Shown here piece after piece: positions 7,636 to 18,400 of a stretch of 64,000 bases of DNA. The number at the start of each line of letters is the position of its first letter. Within the stretch, counting starts at the first letter, position 1. This DNA is from Poteriospumella lacustris (taxonomy: Eukaryota; Sar; Chrysophyceae; Chromulinales; Dinobryaceae), in assembly GCA_008000375.1 (NCBI GenBank), contig SMOI01000145.1, positions 1 through 64,000 on the forward strand, given 5' to 3'. The position numbers were made by a program, and so were the translations under genes. The notes beneath the pieces were generated by a model. It had not been told where the DNA came from. It worked only from the letters and a program-made list of their open reading frames with translations, and ran no database searches.

Positions 7636-10617
7636 CTACGCGACGTGGACGCTGTCGGCCGACTGCGACGAGGCGGCGTCGTCGCCGTCGAGGCTCGGCA
7701 CCGTCAGGCGACACGTGAACAGCGCCCGGCGACCAGCCGCGTCCACCGCGCCCGCGCCCGCCGCCTGCGTCTGCAGCGGCAGCGCCTCGAAACAGGCGAC
7801 CTCGAGGCGGCCGTCCGCCAGCAGCGACAGTTCGCACTGCGGCGCCGCCACCGCGTCGCGCGCGTCGCCGGGCGCGTCGTGGACGAAGGCGGCGCGCGCG
7901 TCGAAGCCCTGCAGGAAGGCGAAGCCGCCGGGCGCCGCCCGCCCCAGCGACACCTCCGCGCAGAACGGCAGCGCCTGCGGCGGCGCGCGCGCGTCGAGGG
8001 GCGACCCCGCCGCCTGCGTCGCGGCCGCCGTCAGCGACGCGTACGTCGCGCAGAAGCCTGGCGCGGGCGTCTCGCCGACGTCGGCGAGCGTCACGGACAC
8101 CGCCGCGCCCGACGCCGTCGACAGCAGCGTCTGCGCGCTGTTGCTGTTGCTGGCGGCGGCCTCGGGCGACGCGGGCCGCGACGCCGCCGACGAGGACGGC
8201 GCCCTCAGCGTCGTCGTCACGTGGCGCGTGAACGCGGACGCCACGCCGCCCGTGACGAGCACGACGCCGCTGGACACGTAGAGCTGCTCCACGCGGCCGG
8301 CGCCGTCGGTATCCGGCCGCAGCGGCGGCGGCAACACCTGCGGCGGCGGCGCGCCGCCGAGCTCCTTCGCGGCCTCCTCGGCGAGCCGCTCCTGGTACCG
8401 CGCGAGGACGTACTGCAGCGAGCACTTGGGGCGGCGGAAGGCGTCGTCGACGTCGTCGTAGACCGCGTCCAGCGACCGCGACTCGTCCTTCTCCGGCTCC
8501 AGCACCTGCACGAAGCGCGTCTGGCTCGACGCGTTGGCCGACGCCTGGCGCTTCAGCCCGCCCGCGCCGGGCACCGCGGGCGCCGCGCCGTCGACGGCGG
8601 CGCCGTCGGCGGTGAGCGGCCGACTGAGCAGCGGCGGCGGACTGGCGGTGCCCGGGCGGCCGTCGTCGCCTCCGCCGCCGCCGCCGAACTGCAGCGACGA
8701 CTGCGTCGTCTGCGTCGCGACCACCTCGCGCACGCGCGCGGCGCCGAAGGTCTTCGCGCAGAGAATCACCTTCCACAGCGCCGTCGACTTGCGCAGGATG
8801 CGCGCGAGCCAGTCGGCCTGCTCGCGGCCGAGGTAGTCGCAGGCCGGCGCGAAGAACGGCGCCTGCGTCGTCAGGTGCGGCGGCGTGCGGCGCAGGTCCA
8901 GCGCGATGACCAACACGTCGGCGCAGAGCGGCACGGCGCGGTAGAGCATCCGCGGCGCCAGCGGCGGCGGCTCGGGCACTGGCGCGGGCGGCGCGGCGGG
9001 CGGCGCGCCGGGCCGCTTCGGCGGCTTCGGCTTCTCGTCCTTCGGCGGCGCGGCGGGCGGCGGCTGCATGCTCAGCGGCACCGGCAGCTGCTGCAGCAGC
9101 ACCTGCAGCGCCGGCGACAGCTCCGGCAGCCGCAACTGCGGCGGCGGCGGCAGGTCCTTCGTCTCGGCCGCCTTCGCGCCGGGCGCCGCGGCCTTCGCGG
9201 CCTTTCCGCGCGCGCCGCGGGCCTTTCCGTCGTCGGCGAGGTCGTGTTTCTTGTTGAACTTCTTCACGTCGTGGCGGTGCTGCTTGAACGCCAGCTCCTC
9301 CTGCCGCAGCGCGGCCATCGCGCGCGGGTGTGCGTCGCGGTAGGCCAGCAGCAGCGTCGTGGAGGCGGGCGCGTCGGGCGCCGCGGCGGGCGGCGCGGTG
9401 GCCAGCGCGTAGAAGAGGCGCTGCAGCAGCGCCGACAACTGCGCGGCGTACTGCTCCGGCGGCAGCGGCGCCTCGAAGAGGTCGGCGTCGCGGTGCCAGA
9501 ACACGTCGCCGAGCAGCGCCGTCGCGTCCGGCGGACGCTCCGCTTTGAACGCGCGCGCGCGCGAGTCGGCGAAGGACGCGACGGAGGCGTCGTCGTCGTC
9601 GGCCTCCGTCGCGGGCGGCGGCTGCAGACCGCGCGACAGCTGCGGCGCCGGCAGCGCGGGCGGCGCGAAGAGGGCGGCCTCGAGCGGCAGCTGGCCGACG
9701 CAGCGCAGCGTCATCACCTTCTCGCGCATCGCCGCGAGCTCCGTCGCGTCGTCGACGTCGCGCGACGCCGACCGCGACGCCGGCCGCTGCGTCTTCGGCC
9801 GCGGCTCGTCCTCGTCGCCGTCGTCCGCCGCCTGCGCCGCACCGTCGCCTGCGTCCGTCTCGACGGGCGCCGTGGAGAAGGACGCGTACAGCGCCAGGCG
9901 GCACAGCGCGTCCGCCTCCGTCGCGAGCCAAAAGTCGGCGTCGGCGGGCAGCGCGGCGGCGTCGCCTTCGCCGGCGGCGTACGCGCGGACGTGGTAGAGC
10001 TGCTTGCTGCGCAGCCTGTCGAGGTCCGCCTTGGCGAGGAACACGCCCGGCTGCGTCTCGGCGGCGGCGAGGCGCAGATAGCGCACGTCGTCGCTGAAGG
10101 CGGCGTCGGCGGCCACCTGCACGAGCACCGTCGCCGCGCGAAACGTCCGCAGCGACAGCCGCACGCTGGTGGCGGTGACCAGCAGCGCCAGCGGGCCCCA
10201 GGCGACGCCGCTGCTGAAGTTTTGGGCGCGCTCGCGCAGGATCTGCTCCGTGTGCAGCTGTCGCCGCGCGTGCGCGACGCGGAAGCGCAGGCGGCTCAGC
10301 GCGTCGACCTTCTTCAGGCGCCGCGTCTCGACGCTGTCCGGGTGCGCCCAGACCAGATACTGGCCCAGGAACTTGACCGGGTCGAAGCCGTATTCGTATT
10401 GGAACTCGGGCTCTTTGTCGTCGCACTGCAGCGCGCCCGCCCCGACGAAGTCCTCTTCGGTGATGAGCGGCGTCGGGTCGGGCCGCTTGCCGTACGGCGG
10501 CTCCAGAAACTTGTGCTGCTTAGCGAAGCGGCACAACTCCTCAATGCCATTGCTGACTAACTGATCCAGGAGACGGAACTTCTGTTCCCTCGTCAGCAAA
10601 TCGACCTTGCTCTCCAT
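7636..10617 (-). CDS. Divergent PhoD-like metallophosphatase-fold protein
   Basis: An intronless frame of 993 residues starting MESKVDLLT. Residues about 135-240 resemble the N-terminal beta-sandwich of PhoD-type alkaline phosphatases: WGPLALLVTATSVRLSLR, then ATVLVQVAADAAF, then LYHVRAYA. Further pieces match the catalytic half in order: LLGDVFWHRD near 370 (the family has GD followed by F/Y.D), LVIALDLRR near 570, and YLGREQADWLARILRKS followed by WKVI near 592-615, which is the typical PhoD C-terminal helix. Long low-complexity inserts separate these blocks, and I cannot find a convincing DDHE metal-ligand motif, so activity is doubtful. The N-terminal 130 residues are unassigned. No signal peptide is visible, so the protein may be cytosolic. 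The assignment rests on motif order by eye; a profile search would decide it. Confidence 0.5.
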   Translation of the reverse strand: MESKVDLLTREQKFRLLDQLVSNGIEELCRFAKQHKFLEPPYGKRPDPTPLITEEDFVGAGALQCDDKEPEFQYEYGFDPVKFLGQYLVWAHPDSVETRRLKKVDALSRLRFRVAHARRQLHTEQILRERAQNFSSGVAWGPLALLVTATSVRLSLRTFRAATVLVQVAADAAFSDDVRYLRLAAAETQPGVFLAKADLDRLRSKQLYHVRAYAAGEGDAAALPADADFWLATEADALCRLALYASFSTAPVETDAGDGAAQAADDGDEDEPRPKTQRPASRSASRDVDDATELAAMREKVMTLRCVGQLPLEAALFAPPALPAPQLSRGLQPPPATEADDDDASVASFADSRARAFKAERPPDATALLGDVFWHRDADLFEAPLPPEQYAAQLSALLQRLFYALATAPPAAAPDAPASTTLLLAYRDAHPRAMAALRQEELAFKQHRHDVKKFNKKHDLADDGKARGARGKAAKAAAPGAKAAETKDLPPPPQLRLPELSPALQVLLQQLPVPLSMQPPPAAPPKDEKPKPPKRPGAPPAAPPAPVPEPPPLAPRMLYRAVPLCADVLVIALDLRRTPPHLTTQAPFFAPACDYLGREQADWLARILRKSTALWKVILCAKTFGAARVREVVATQTTQSSLQFGGGGGGDDGRPGTASPPPLLSRPLTADGAAVDGAAPAVPGAGGLKRQASANASSQTRFVQVLEPEKDESRSLDAVYDDVDDAFRRPKCSLQYVLARYQERLAEEAAKELGGAPPPQVLPPPLRPDTDGAGRVEQLYVSSGVVLVTGGVASAFTRHVTTTLRAPSSSAASRPASPEAAASNSNSAQTLLSTASGAAVSVTLADVGETPAPGFCATYASLTAAATQAAGSPLDARAPPQALPFCAEVSLGRAAPGGFAFLQGFDARAAFVHDAPGDARDAVAAPQCELSLLADGRLEVACFEALPLQTQAAGAGAVDAAGRRALFTCRLTVPSLDGDDAASSQSADSVHVA

Positions 10618-11142
10618 TTGGTCTCGAGGGGCGTCGGTCGTTGCGGCTGTGAAAAGGGGTGAGGCTGTTGCAAATGGCGGGCGTATTTAGCAGACGGAGA
10701 TGGCTCTGCATGGCCTGTCGAGGTCTGACGATGGCACAGGCCCGTAGCACGCGATGCAATCGCTGTTCAAGCGACTTCGCTTCGCTTCGGTTCGAATCGA
10801 CGCTCGACGACGATGGCGACGGCGACGGGCGAAACGGCCAGCGAGCCGTTTCGTCTTTTGTGCACCGCGGCCGTTGCCGCCGCCGGCGCAGCGAAGCGGC
10901 ACCGTCGCCCCTCGGCCCCGTCGCGTCCATTTCCGATCTCTGGGCGCCAGACAACCGACGCCAGTGCTCAGGCTCTGTCAACTGTCCAATTACTTAGATC
11001 TGAACCGCGGCAGATTGTGCAGCGCAACGCTCTGAGCCGCCTCCTGACACCTGCACGCTCACTCCTCAGTCAGCTCTCGAAACGTGGATCAATCTCGGAG
11101 CACTGGACGCGCTCCTGTGACCTCCTTTGCGGGTGAAAGTCA
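10618..11142. promoter_or_regulatory. Divergent promoter region
   Basis: A 525-bp gap between the starts of the PhoD-like gene (minus) and the TPR-like gene (plus). It presumably holds both promoters and 5' UTRs. No other feature was seen. Confidence 0.4.
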
Positions 11143-13359
11143 ATGGAGAAACTCTCTCACTCCGAAAGCCTCCCCTCCCTGCCGCCGCTGCGCCCCGCCA
11201 GCGGCAAGGGCGTGCTCAACCTCGCGACTCTGCAGCCTTCGGAGGGGACACGCGTCGTCGGAACGGCGAAGAAAGCTGACCGCCCGCGTTCGTCGTCCGC
11301 CTATGCGCCCAGTGCCCCGTCAGCTGACGAGGCGGGAGGCGCAGCGGTCGAGCCGCCGGACCCTGCGAAGTGGACGCGCCAGCGGCTGGCCACCGAGGGC
11401 GTCGAGAAGACCAAAGTCGGCTGGGAGAACGAGATCGCGCGCCACATCCTCTCCGTCTATGCGTCCACCAACGCGCAGAAGAACCTGAAGGAGAGCCACA
11501 GTCTGCTGGACTTCGTCGGCGACAAGGCGAAGCGCAAGGCGCCCGCGGCGCGGCCCGCGGACGACGACCAGCTCGTCTACTCGGTGCCGCAGTTCCACCG
11601 CAACTACGACGACCACGTGCAGCGACTCAACTTAGACGCCGAACACGGCCATACAAAGCACCATCGGCGCTTGGAGCACGCGGCGGGCGACGCCGACGCG
11701 ACACACGCGCCCGGCGCCGACAACAACGACGACGACGACGACGACCCCGCCGACCGCGACGCGGAGGCGGCGGCGCCCGAGGCGCTGAAGGGCAGCACAA
11801 CGACGAAGAAGAAGCGGCGGCGGAAGAAAAAGGCGGCGGTGGTCGCGGCGGCGCCGCTCACGCCGCAGGAGCAGGCGCAGCGCGAGAAGCGCGCGGCCGA
11901 GCGCCGCCAGCAGGAGCGCTACGTGGCGACGCTGCTGGCGAAGATCGAGCTGCACAGCGCGGGCCTCACGGAGGCGCAGAAGCAGTACCGCGTGAACAAC
12001 ACGATCACGATGCGCGACGGCCGTACGATCACCGTGCGCGGGCCGCCCAAGGTCAGTCCGATCTGGTTCTGCGCCTCCGGCGACGTCTACTGCGACTGGA
12101 CCGCGCTGCCGGGCGGCAAGCGGCTGCAGGCGCATCTGTCGCTGCTCTACGAGCGCAGCCTCTTCGTCGAGTACCTGCAGCTGCTGCAGATGCTGCTGCT
12201 GCGGCTGTACCGCCGCGCCGCCTTCGGCGAGGAGACGTTCTCGGCCGGCACCTTCGGGCTGCAGGAGCGCTACGGACAGACGCGCGTGCCGCCCGCCAAC
12301 GTCGCCAAGACGCAGCGCGCGCGCGGCGAGCAGCGCGACACCTTCACGTCGGCGCCGCCGCCGCGCAGCTCGTCGCCGCCGCGGCCGCAGGCGGGCGACG
12401 CCTGGTTCGACCCGCTGCTGCGCGCGCAGCTGTCCTCGCCGCTGCGCCGACAGGCGCAGCGCAACTACGAAGACCAGCTGCAGCAGCCGCCGCTGCAGAC
12501 GCAGCAGACGCAGACGGAGGCCGGCGCCAGTCGACCGGGCACAGGCGGCGCGCGGACGCTGCGCGAGGAGCGACTGTTCTCGCCGGGCGACCCCGACCAC
12601 CAGCGCGACGCGGCCGAGCCGCTGCTGACGCTGCCCGAGCTGCGCCTGCTGTGGCGCCAGCTGCTGATGGCCGCCATCGCCATCGGCGTGCTGTGCACGG
12701 AGCGCGGCGGCGCGCTGTTCGACCGCGGCATGGACTGCTTCACGCTGTGCGACACGTGGCTGCGCGACTTCGACGAGCTGGTGCCGCTGCGCCGCGACCG
12801 CCGCGAGCTCAAGGCCTTCGTGCAGGACGCCATGGCCTTCTACTTCTTCAAGCGCAAGCGCTCGCTGGCGGCGCGCGCCTTCTCGGAGCAGGCGATGGCG
12901 CTGTTCCAGGAGACGCAGAACGCGGAGATGGAGGCGCAGTGCCTGCTGCACATCGCCGCGGTGCAGTGCCAGCTGTCGCAGTTCAAGGAGAGCCACGCGA
13001 CGCTCTTCCACTTCCTCGCGATGGTCGAGACGGGGCGCCTGGCCTTCGCGCAGGCGACGCCGAAGCAGCTGTGCATGGTGGCCGTGGCCTACCACAACCT
13101 CGCGGTGGTGCAGCTCAAGCTCGACGCCCCCGACCTCGCCTGCAAGTCCTCGCAGAACGCGCGCAAGATCGCGCGGCTGTGTCTGGCGCAGGCCAACCGC
13201 TGGATCGACGTCTTCCAGTACACGCACGAGGTCGCGCTCGCGGACATGAAGTTCGAGCTGTCCACGCGTACGCTCGACGAGATGACGCCGCAGCAGATCC
13301 TCCTCGTGCGCGAGCTCGCCGAGGCGCTCTTCGCGCCCGACGTCGTCATCAGCGGCTGA
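11143..13359 (+). CDS. TPR-like helical repeat protein, hypothetical
   Basis: A single-exon frame of 738 residues. The first 200 residues are disordered, with a Ser-rich start, an Asp run and a Lys/Arg cluster. A block about residues 265-370 is rich in predicted helix (AQKQYRVNNTITMRDGRT, then VEYLQLLQMLLLRLYRRAAF). A Gln/Pro linker follows. Residues about 495-735 are strongly helical and arranged as paired helices with TPR-like small/large residue spacing (ALFQETQNAEMEAQCLLHIA, then LCMVAVAYHNLAVVQLKL). This points to a protein-protein interaction solenoid of roughly five repeats. No enzymatic motif is seen. I do not recognise an orthologue. The gene converges on the LicD gene, with only 100 bp between stop codons. 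Confidence 0.6.
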   Translation: MEKLSHSESLPSLPPLRPASGKGVLNLATLQPSEGTRVVGTAKKADRPRSSSAYAPSAPSADEAGGAAVEPPDPAKWTRQRLATEGVEKTKVGWENEIARHILSVYASTNAQKNLKESHSLLDFVGDKAKRKAPAARPADDDQLVYSVPQFHRNYDDHVQRLNLDAEHGHTKHHRRLEHAAGDADATHAPGADNNDDDDDDPADRDAEAAAPEALKGSTTTKKKRRRKKKAAVVAAAPLTPQEQAQREKRAAERRQQERYVATLLAKIELHSAGLTEAQKQYRVNNTITMRDGRTITVRGPPKVSPIWFCASGDVYCDWTALPGGKRLQAHLSLLYERSLFVEYLQLLQMLLLRLYRRAAFGEETFSAGTFGLQERYGQTRVPPANVAKTQRARGEQRDTFTSAPPPRSSSPPRPQAGDAWFDPLLRAQLSSPLRRQAQRNYEDQLQQPPLQTQQTQTEAGASRPGTGGARTLREERLFSPGDPDHQRDAAEPLLTLPELRLLWRQLLMAAIAIGVLCTERGGALFDRGMDCFTLCDTWLRDFDELVPLRRDRRELKAFVQDAMAFYFFKRKRSLAARAFSEQAMALFQETQNAEMEAQCLLHIAAVQCQLSQFKESHATLFHFLAMVETGRLAFAQATPKQLCMVAVAYHNLAVVQLKLDAPDLACKSSQNARKIARLCLAQANRWIDVFQYTHEVALADMKFELSTRTLDEMTPQQILLVRELAEALFAPDVVISG

Positions 13360-13459
13360 GCGCCGCCCTCTGTCCTCTGTAAATACCACGAACCGCCATC
13401 TGTCCTCTGTCCTCTATCCGCCCTGCCCCCTCGATGGGCGCCCGCGAAGGTCGCGCGGG

Positions 13460-14386
13460 CTACGCGGACGGGGCCTGGCGCCGCCAGCGCTGCGCGGCCT
13501 CGTCGAACTCGTACAGCGTCTCGCCGAACTTCACCTCGAAGAGGCGCTTGCCGCGGTGGAACACGCGGTCCTCGTAGTGCGGGTACTCGCGCGCGAGGAT
13601 GTCGAGCGCGCGGTGCGGCACCCAAACCTCCGCGCCGCTGAAGTTGGCGCGGCGCAGCGGAAAGAGCTCGTCCGGCGCGTAGTAGTGCGGCGTCTTGCAG
13701 TGCAGGCCGCGCCGCGCCGCGTCGTAGCTCACGGCGGTCAGGTCGATGTACAGGCCGCTCAGACGGTCGATGAAGCGCGCGTCGATGACGTCCGACCGCT
13801 GCGGCTGGCGGTAGACCGCGTTGGGGTTCACCTCGAAGAGGTAGCGGCCGCGGAAGACGGTGCCGTGCAGCGGCTGGTAGCGCTGCGCGAGGTCCGCGTA
13901 GAGCACCGACACGTCCACGTCCATGTCCCACGGCAGCAGGAACTCGTTCCAGTACCAGCCTATCAGCCCGCCGTGAATGACCCAGTACGGCAGCTGGTGC
14001 TCGTCGGCGAACTGCGCGAACGCCTGCAGACAGTGCACCAGCAGGCGCTGGCGCTTGAAGATCGGCACCGAGAGGTCTTTGCAGTAGCGCGCGTCGCGAT
14101 GCGCGTCGACCAAGCACAGCGGGAAGTACACGGGCTTGATCGCGGACGGGTCGGGTTTGGTGCGCTGCACGGCACCGGCGTCGAAGAAGACGCTCGCGTT
14201 CGACGGCATGTGCGTCCTCGCCGCGCGCTCCTGTTGTCTGCACGCAGCCTGAAGTGTCTCGTTCTTGTCAACTTCAGCCCGCTGGCATTGGCGAACGCTG
14301 ATGGCCCGACTGGGGCTGCTGAACAAGAGAAGCTGCGCAGCGCCAAGGAGCGCCCACACGGTCACCAGACGGCAGAAAACGCTCAT
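13460..14386 (-). CDS. LicD-family (fukutin/Mnn4-like) transferase with signal anchor
   Basis: A single exon of 308 residues. The N terminus MSVFCRLVTVWALLGAAQLLL is a signal peptide or signal anchor, placing the protein in the secretory pathway, probably the Golgi. The family signature is near 137-157: HGGLIGWYWNEF followed by the acidic DMDVDVS motif, equivalent to the nucleotidyl-like DxD motif of LicD, fukutin and fukutin-related proteins. A second conserved patch is IDLTAV near 215. LicD-type enzymes transfer phosphocholine, ribitol-phosphate or mannosyl-phosphate to glycans. Which substrate applies here cannot be told from sequence. The length is typical of a single-domain member. Confidence 0.75.
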   Translation of the reverse strand: MSVFCRLVTVWALLGAAQLLLFSSPSRAISVRQCQRAEVDKNETLQAACRQQERAARTHMPSNASVFFDAGAVQRTKPDPSAIKPVYFPLCLVDAHRDARYCKDLSVPIFKRQRLLVHCLQAFAQFADEHQLPYWVIHGGLIGWYWNEFLLPWDMDVDVSVLYADLAQRYQPLHGTVFRGRYLFEVNPNAVYRQPQRSDVIDARFIDRLSGLYIDLTAVSYDAARRGLHCKTPHYYAPDELFPLRRANFSGAEVWVPHRALDILAREYPHYEDRVFHRGKRLFEVKFGETLYEFDEAAQRWRRQAPSA

Positions 14387-15499
14387 CCTCAGTGGACAAC
14401 CAGAACGAGTCTGCTTAGAGATGGATCAGGGGTCTGTCGAAGGCTCTATATGGCCGTCGTCGAGGTTCCCAATGGGTCAAATGGGTCAGTCAAATGGTCG
14501 AATCGCCGTGTGGCCTGTGGCGGCCACCGCCGGCGACGTCTGCGCGCACCGCCTCGTCGTCGTCGTCGCGATGAACGTACGTATCAGCAGACGAAGCGTC
14601 TTCATCGGTAGCTCTTTTACCGATGAGACAATGTACCATCCGTTGGTGTCTGTCGTGGTCGGTGATCGGTGATCGGTGACGGTCAGCGAACACTACAGAA
14701 CAGTGCATACATACACAGAGCGACCTCTCAGTTTAATAAAGACGTCGCATTTTAGATTTTTGGCGGGAAAGCGTCCCAAACGTCGCAACGCCCTAAACAC
14801 TGTCTTTAACGTCGTAGCTTTGGTTTAGCAGGTCGTGGTTAGGTCCGATCCTTTCGTGTCCTGCAATTTGATACATTGAATGGGTGCATGGGAGCTGTTC
14901 TGGCGAGGGCCTGAAGTAAACTATGCCCAGCTACCGTCCCATACATGTCGCCGAGTCTCACTCTTTTACGAAGCCAATGTCGCATATATGAACCCAAGCG
15001 GACTGTACTGTGATGCTCATATGTGCGTTCATCGTGCTCACGAAAGAATAAGTGAGGAATACTTCGGCGATTCGCTTGAAAACGGGGCCAGTCGAGGGCA
15101 GCGTCGGTCAACGTCGCTTTCGTAAATCCATCCGACGGAAAACCGTTAATTACTTTAGAAATCGCCGGAAAAGCAACCCCATATGTGTATTGTGGGTAGT
15201 TAAGTCGAAGGCAGTGACGTCTGCCTCTTTCCACGAGAAGTCTCGTGAGTTGCGGCACAGAACAGAGCGAAAGGTTCTGTTTCCGACGCTATCCGTCTCG
15301 TAGATCTGCCACAACTTTCGTTGCATCAATCGGAAAGACGAGCTTCGCATTTCATCCGATGTCTCGCAGGTTGTACAATCGATTGCCACCCTTTTCGTCA
15401 GTTGTGCAACAGAGAAGCAACAGAAAAGTGGCGACAATGGCGAGGTCGAGGGGGTGCGCACTGTGCAGGCGCACGACGGCACAGGCAACGGGTGGCGGC
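14387..15499. other. Lower-GC intergenic region
   Basis: About 1.1 kb separating the LicD gene and the long low-complexity gene. The part 14700-15450 is visibly richer in A+T than the genes around it. Two overlapping minus-strand open frames (15258-14839, 139 codons; 15503-15150, 117 codons) occur here. They show no recognisable domain, no splice joining I could support and no codon bias like the neighbours, so I do not call them genes. Small direct repeats of GGTGATC occur near 14659-14680. Confidence 0.4.
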
Positions 15500-18400
15500 T
15501 CACGGCGACAGCGCGAACGGCGACGACAGCGGCCCGTGGCCTGCCGCCGCGTCGTACGGCGCGAAGGCGCTGAGCGCGCCAGTGGGCGACGAGGACAGGA
15601 GGAACATCTGCGCGGCGTCATCGTCCTCGCTCAGCGGGTCCACGTCGCGCTCCTGCGGCACGTCGATGAGCATCGCGCGGCCGCCGTCGCGCGACGGCGA
15701 CGAGGCCGTCAGCGACGTGGCGTTGGACGCCGCCGCCGCCTCGTCGCGCAGCTGCCGCGGCGACAGCGGGTGCACGATGACGGTGGGCGCGGCGCTGGAC
15801 ACGCTCTGGCCGCTGTCCCCGCGGCGCAGCGCCGCCGGCGGCGCCGTCCGCGTCGCCGGCGGCGGTTGTGGTCGCTGGGCGGCCGGCGAGGGGTGGGCGG
15901 TGTCGTCGTCTTCGCCGTCGTCCTCGAGCACCGCCGACAGCGCCGCGGCCGCCCCGCCGACAGCGCCGACAGCGCCGCGGCCGACGACCACGTCACGCGG
16001 CAGCGCCAGCGCGTCGCCGTTCAGCGACAGCAGCGGCGCGGCGCCGAAGGGCAGCGAGTCCAGCGCGAACGCGTACGACGACGCCGACGACGACGGCGGC
16101 GCAGCGGCGGCCCTCGCGTCGCCGTCGGCCGCCGCGCCACTTCGGCGGCGCTTTTTGGCGCCGTCGCCGGCGCCGTCGGCGTCGAGCGTCGCGTAGAGCG
16201 ACTCGATGTCCTGGCGCAGCTCGGCCGCGTAGCGCCGCGCCAGCTGCTCGGCGTAGGCCTCCGCCTCGGCGGACAGCGGCCGCTCGTCGAGCTGCCGCAG
16301 CTGCGCCTCCTGCGCCTCCTGCGCCAGCTGCGCCGCGCGAATACGCGACCCGCTGCCAGCGCCGCCGGCGTCGCCAGCGGTCGAGGCGGCCGGCGAAGCG
16401 ACGTCGGCCGCTGAGGCCGACGCGCGTCGCACCGGCGCCGCCGCCGACGAAACGCCGCCGCCAGCGACCGCCGCGCTGCGCTGCGGCCGCTGCGCCGTCA
16501 GCCGCTGCGGCTCGGCGCTGGCGGCAGCGGCGGTGGCGGTGGCGCTGGGCGGTAGCGCGCGACTCGGCGACGGCAGCGCGGCGGAGGCGCTGGCGGCGCG
16601 CTGCTTCTTCGGCGCCGACGCGGGCCGCGCGGGCTGCGACGGCGCAGCGGACGCGGCGGACGCGGCGGGGGCCGCGGCGTCGGCGGCCGATTGGAAGAAG
16701 AACTGCTGCCGCGCCGCCTGCCAGCCCTCCGCCGCTGGCCGCTGCGCTGGCGGCTCGACGGCCGCGGGTGGCGCGCTGGGCGCCGGGGCGACCGAAACAG
16801 GCGACTCGCGCGCGGCGGGGCGGCCGGGCGGCGGTCGCGGCTGCGCGGCGGTGTTCTGCAGCGCCAGCACGCGCAGGTCGCCGGCGCTTTTCGCTTTGGC
16901 ACCGACGGAGACGGCGGCGGCGGCGGCGTCGGGCGATGGCGCGTCACTGCGCGGCGTGTTGGCCGCCGAGCGGCTCGCGGCGAGGCTCGGCGGCAGCGAC
17001 GTCGGCTCCAGCGGCGCGGCGGCCACCGAGTCGGGCACGACGCCCGACGGCGCCCGCGACAGCGCCGCGCCGCCGCCGTCGTCGGCGGCGTCGTCGTCGG
17101 CGTCGGGCTGCGAGAGCGACGACCGCGACCGCCGCGCGGCGCCGCGACCGGGCGACGCGGGCGGCGGCGCGCGCTGCTCGCGCTCGGGCCGCATCATCCG
17201 CGCGACGCGCGCCGCCTCGTCGGGCAGCGCCACGTCCTGCGCGTCGAGCGCCCGCAGCGCCGCGGCGATCGCGTCGGTCACGACGAGGCCGCCGCTGAGC
17301 GAGCTGCGCGTGACGCTGCCGCCGGTCGCCGAGGCGCGGCGCTGCGGCCGCGACGGCGGCATCGCGTCGCTGCCGGCGCCGCTGTCGCCCGCGACGGACG
17401 CGACGGACGCGACGGACGCCGCCTGCGGCCGCGGCGCCGCCGGCTTCGCCTGCGCGGCGAGCTGCGTGTGCTGCACGTAGAGCCGCTGGTAGTCGCCGCG
17501 GCTGCCGGCGAGCAGCGCCTGCTGCTGACTGTTGATCTGCGCGACGATGCGCCGCGTCTCGGCGACGCCCGGCTGCGTCGCGGTGCCGCGCAGCAGCGAC
17601 GACGACGCCGCCGAGCCGCCCGCCGGCGACGCGGCCGCCGCGTCGGAGCCGAGGCGGTCGCGCAGACCGAAGGCCGACGCGCCGTCGGCGATCTGCTGCG
17701 CCAGCAGCCCGCCGTCCGCCCGCTGCTGCAGGCGACCCTGCGCGCTCTGCGGCCGCTGCGGCGGCGGCTGCGACGGCTGCGGCTGCGGCTGCTGTTGCGG
17801 CTGCTGCTGGGCGGCAGCGGCGGTGGCGGCAGCGGCGAAGGAGCTGTGCTGGTAGCGGTAGTAGTCGGCCGAGTCGACGCGCTCGACGGCGGGCGCCTGC
17901 GCCGTTTGCATCGCGCGGCGCTGCAGCTGGCGCACGGCGCGCACGTCGGCGGCGTCGGCGAAGACATCGTCGTCCTCGTCGCTGTCGTCGTGCGGCGCGC
18001 GGCCTGCGCCGGCGGAGCGCGACGCAGCCGCCGCAGCCGACGCGCGCTGCAGCGTCAGCGACGTCGCCGAGCGCGGCCGTCGGAAGCCGGCGCGCGGCAG
18101 CGACCTGCCGCCGTCGCCGCCGCCGCCGGTGGAGCGCGCGCGCGGTCGAATGGCGGCGCCGTCGGCGGCGGCGCGCCAGTCGGCGTCCTCTTTGCGGTAG
18201 GCGACGGAGGCGCCGCCGAAGAGGTGGCGCGGCTGCTGCGCGTCGTGTGCGGCGGCGGCGGCGACGGCCTCGGCGACGCTGTGCAGGACGACGGCGTCGC
18301 GCTGCGCGTCGAGGAAGCTGTACGTGCGGTAGCAGCAGGCGCACAGCTGCACCGCGTAGTAGAAGCGGCTCGGGTGGATCTGCGCCAGCGCCGCGCCGTA

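Noticed and set aside
7427-10560. 999-codon minus-strand and 971-codon plus-strand frames over the PhoD-like gene
   Set aside because: Both are Arg/Ala-rich shadows. The chosen frame has balanced composition and PhoD-like motifs.
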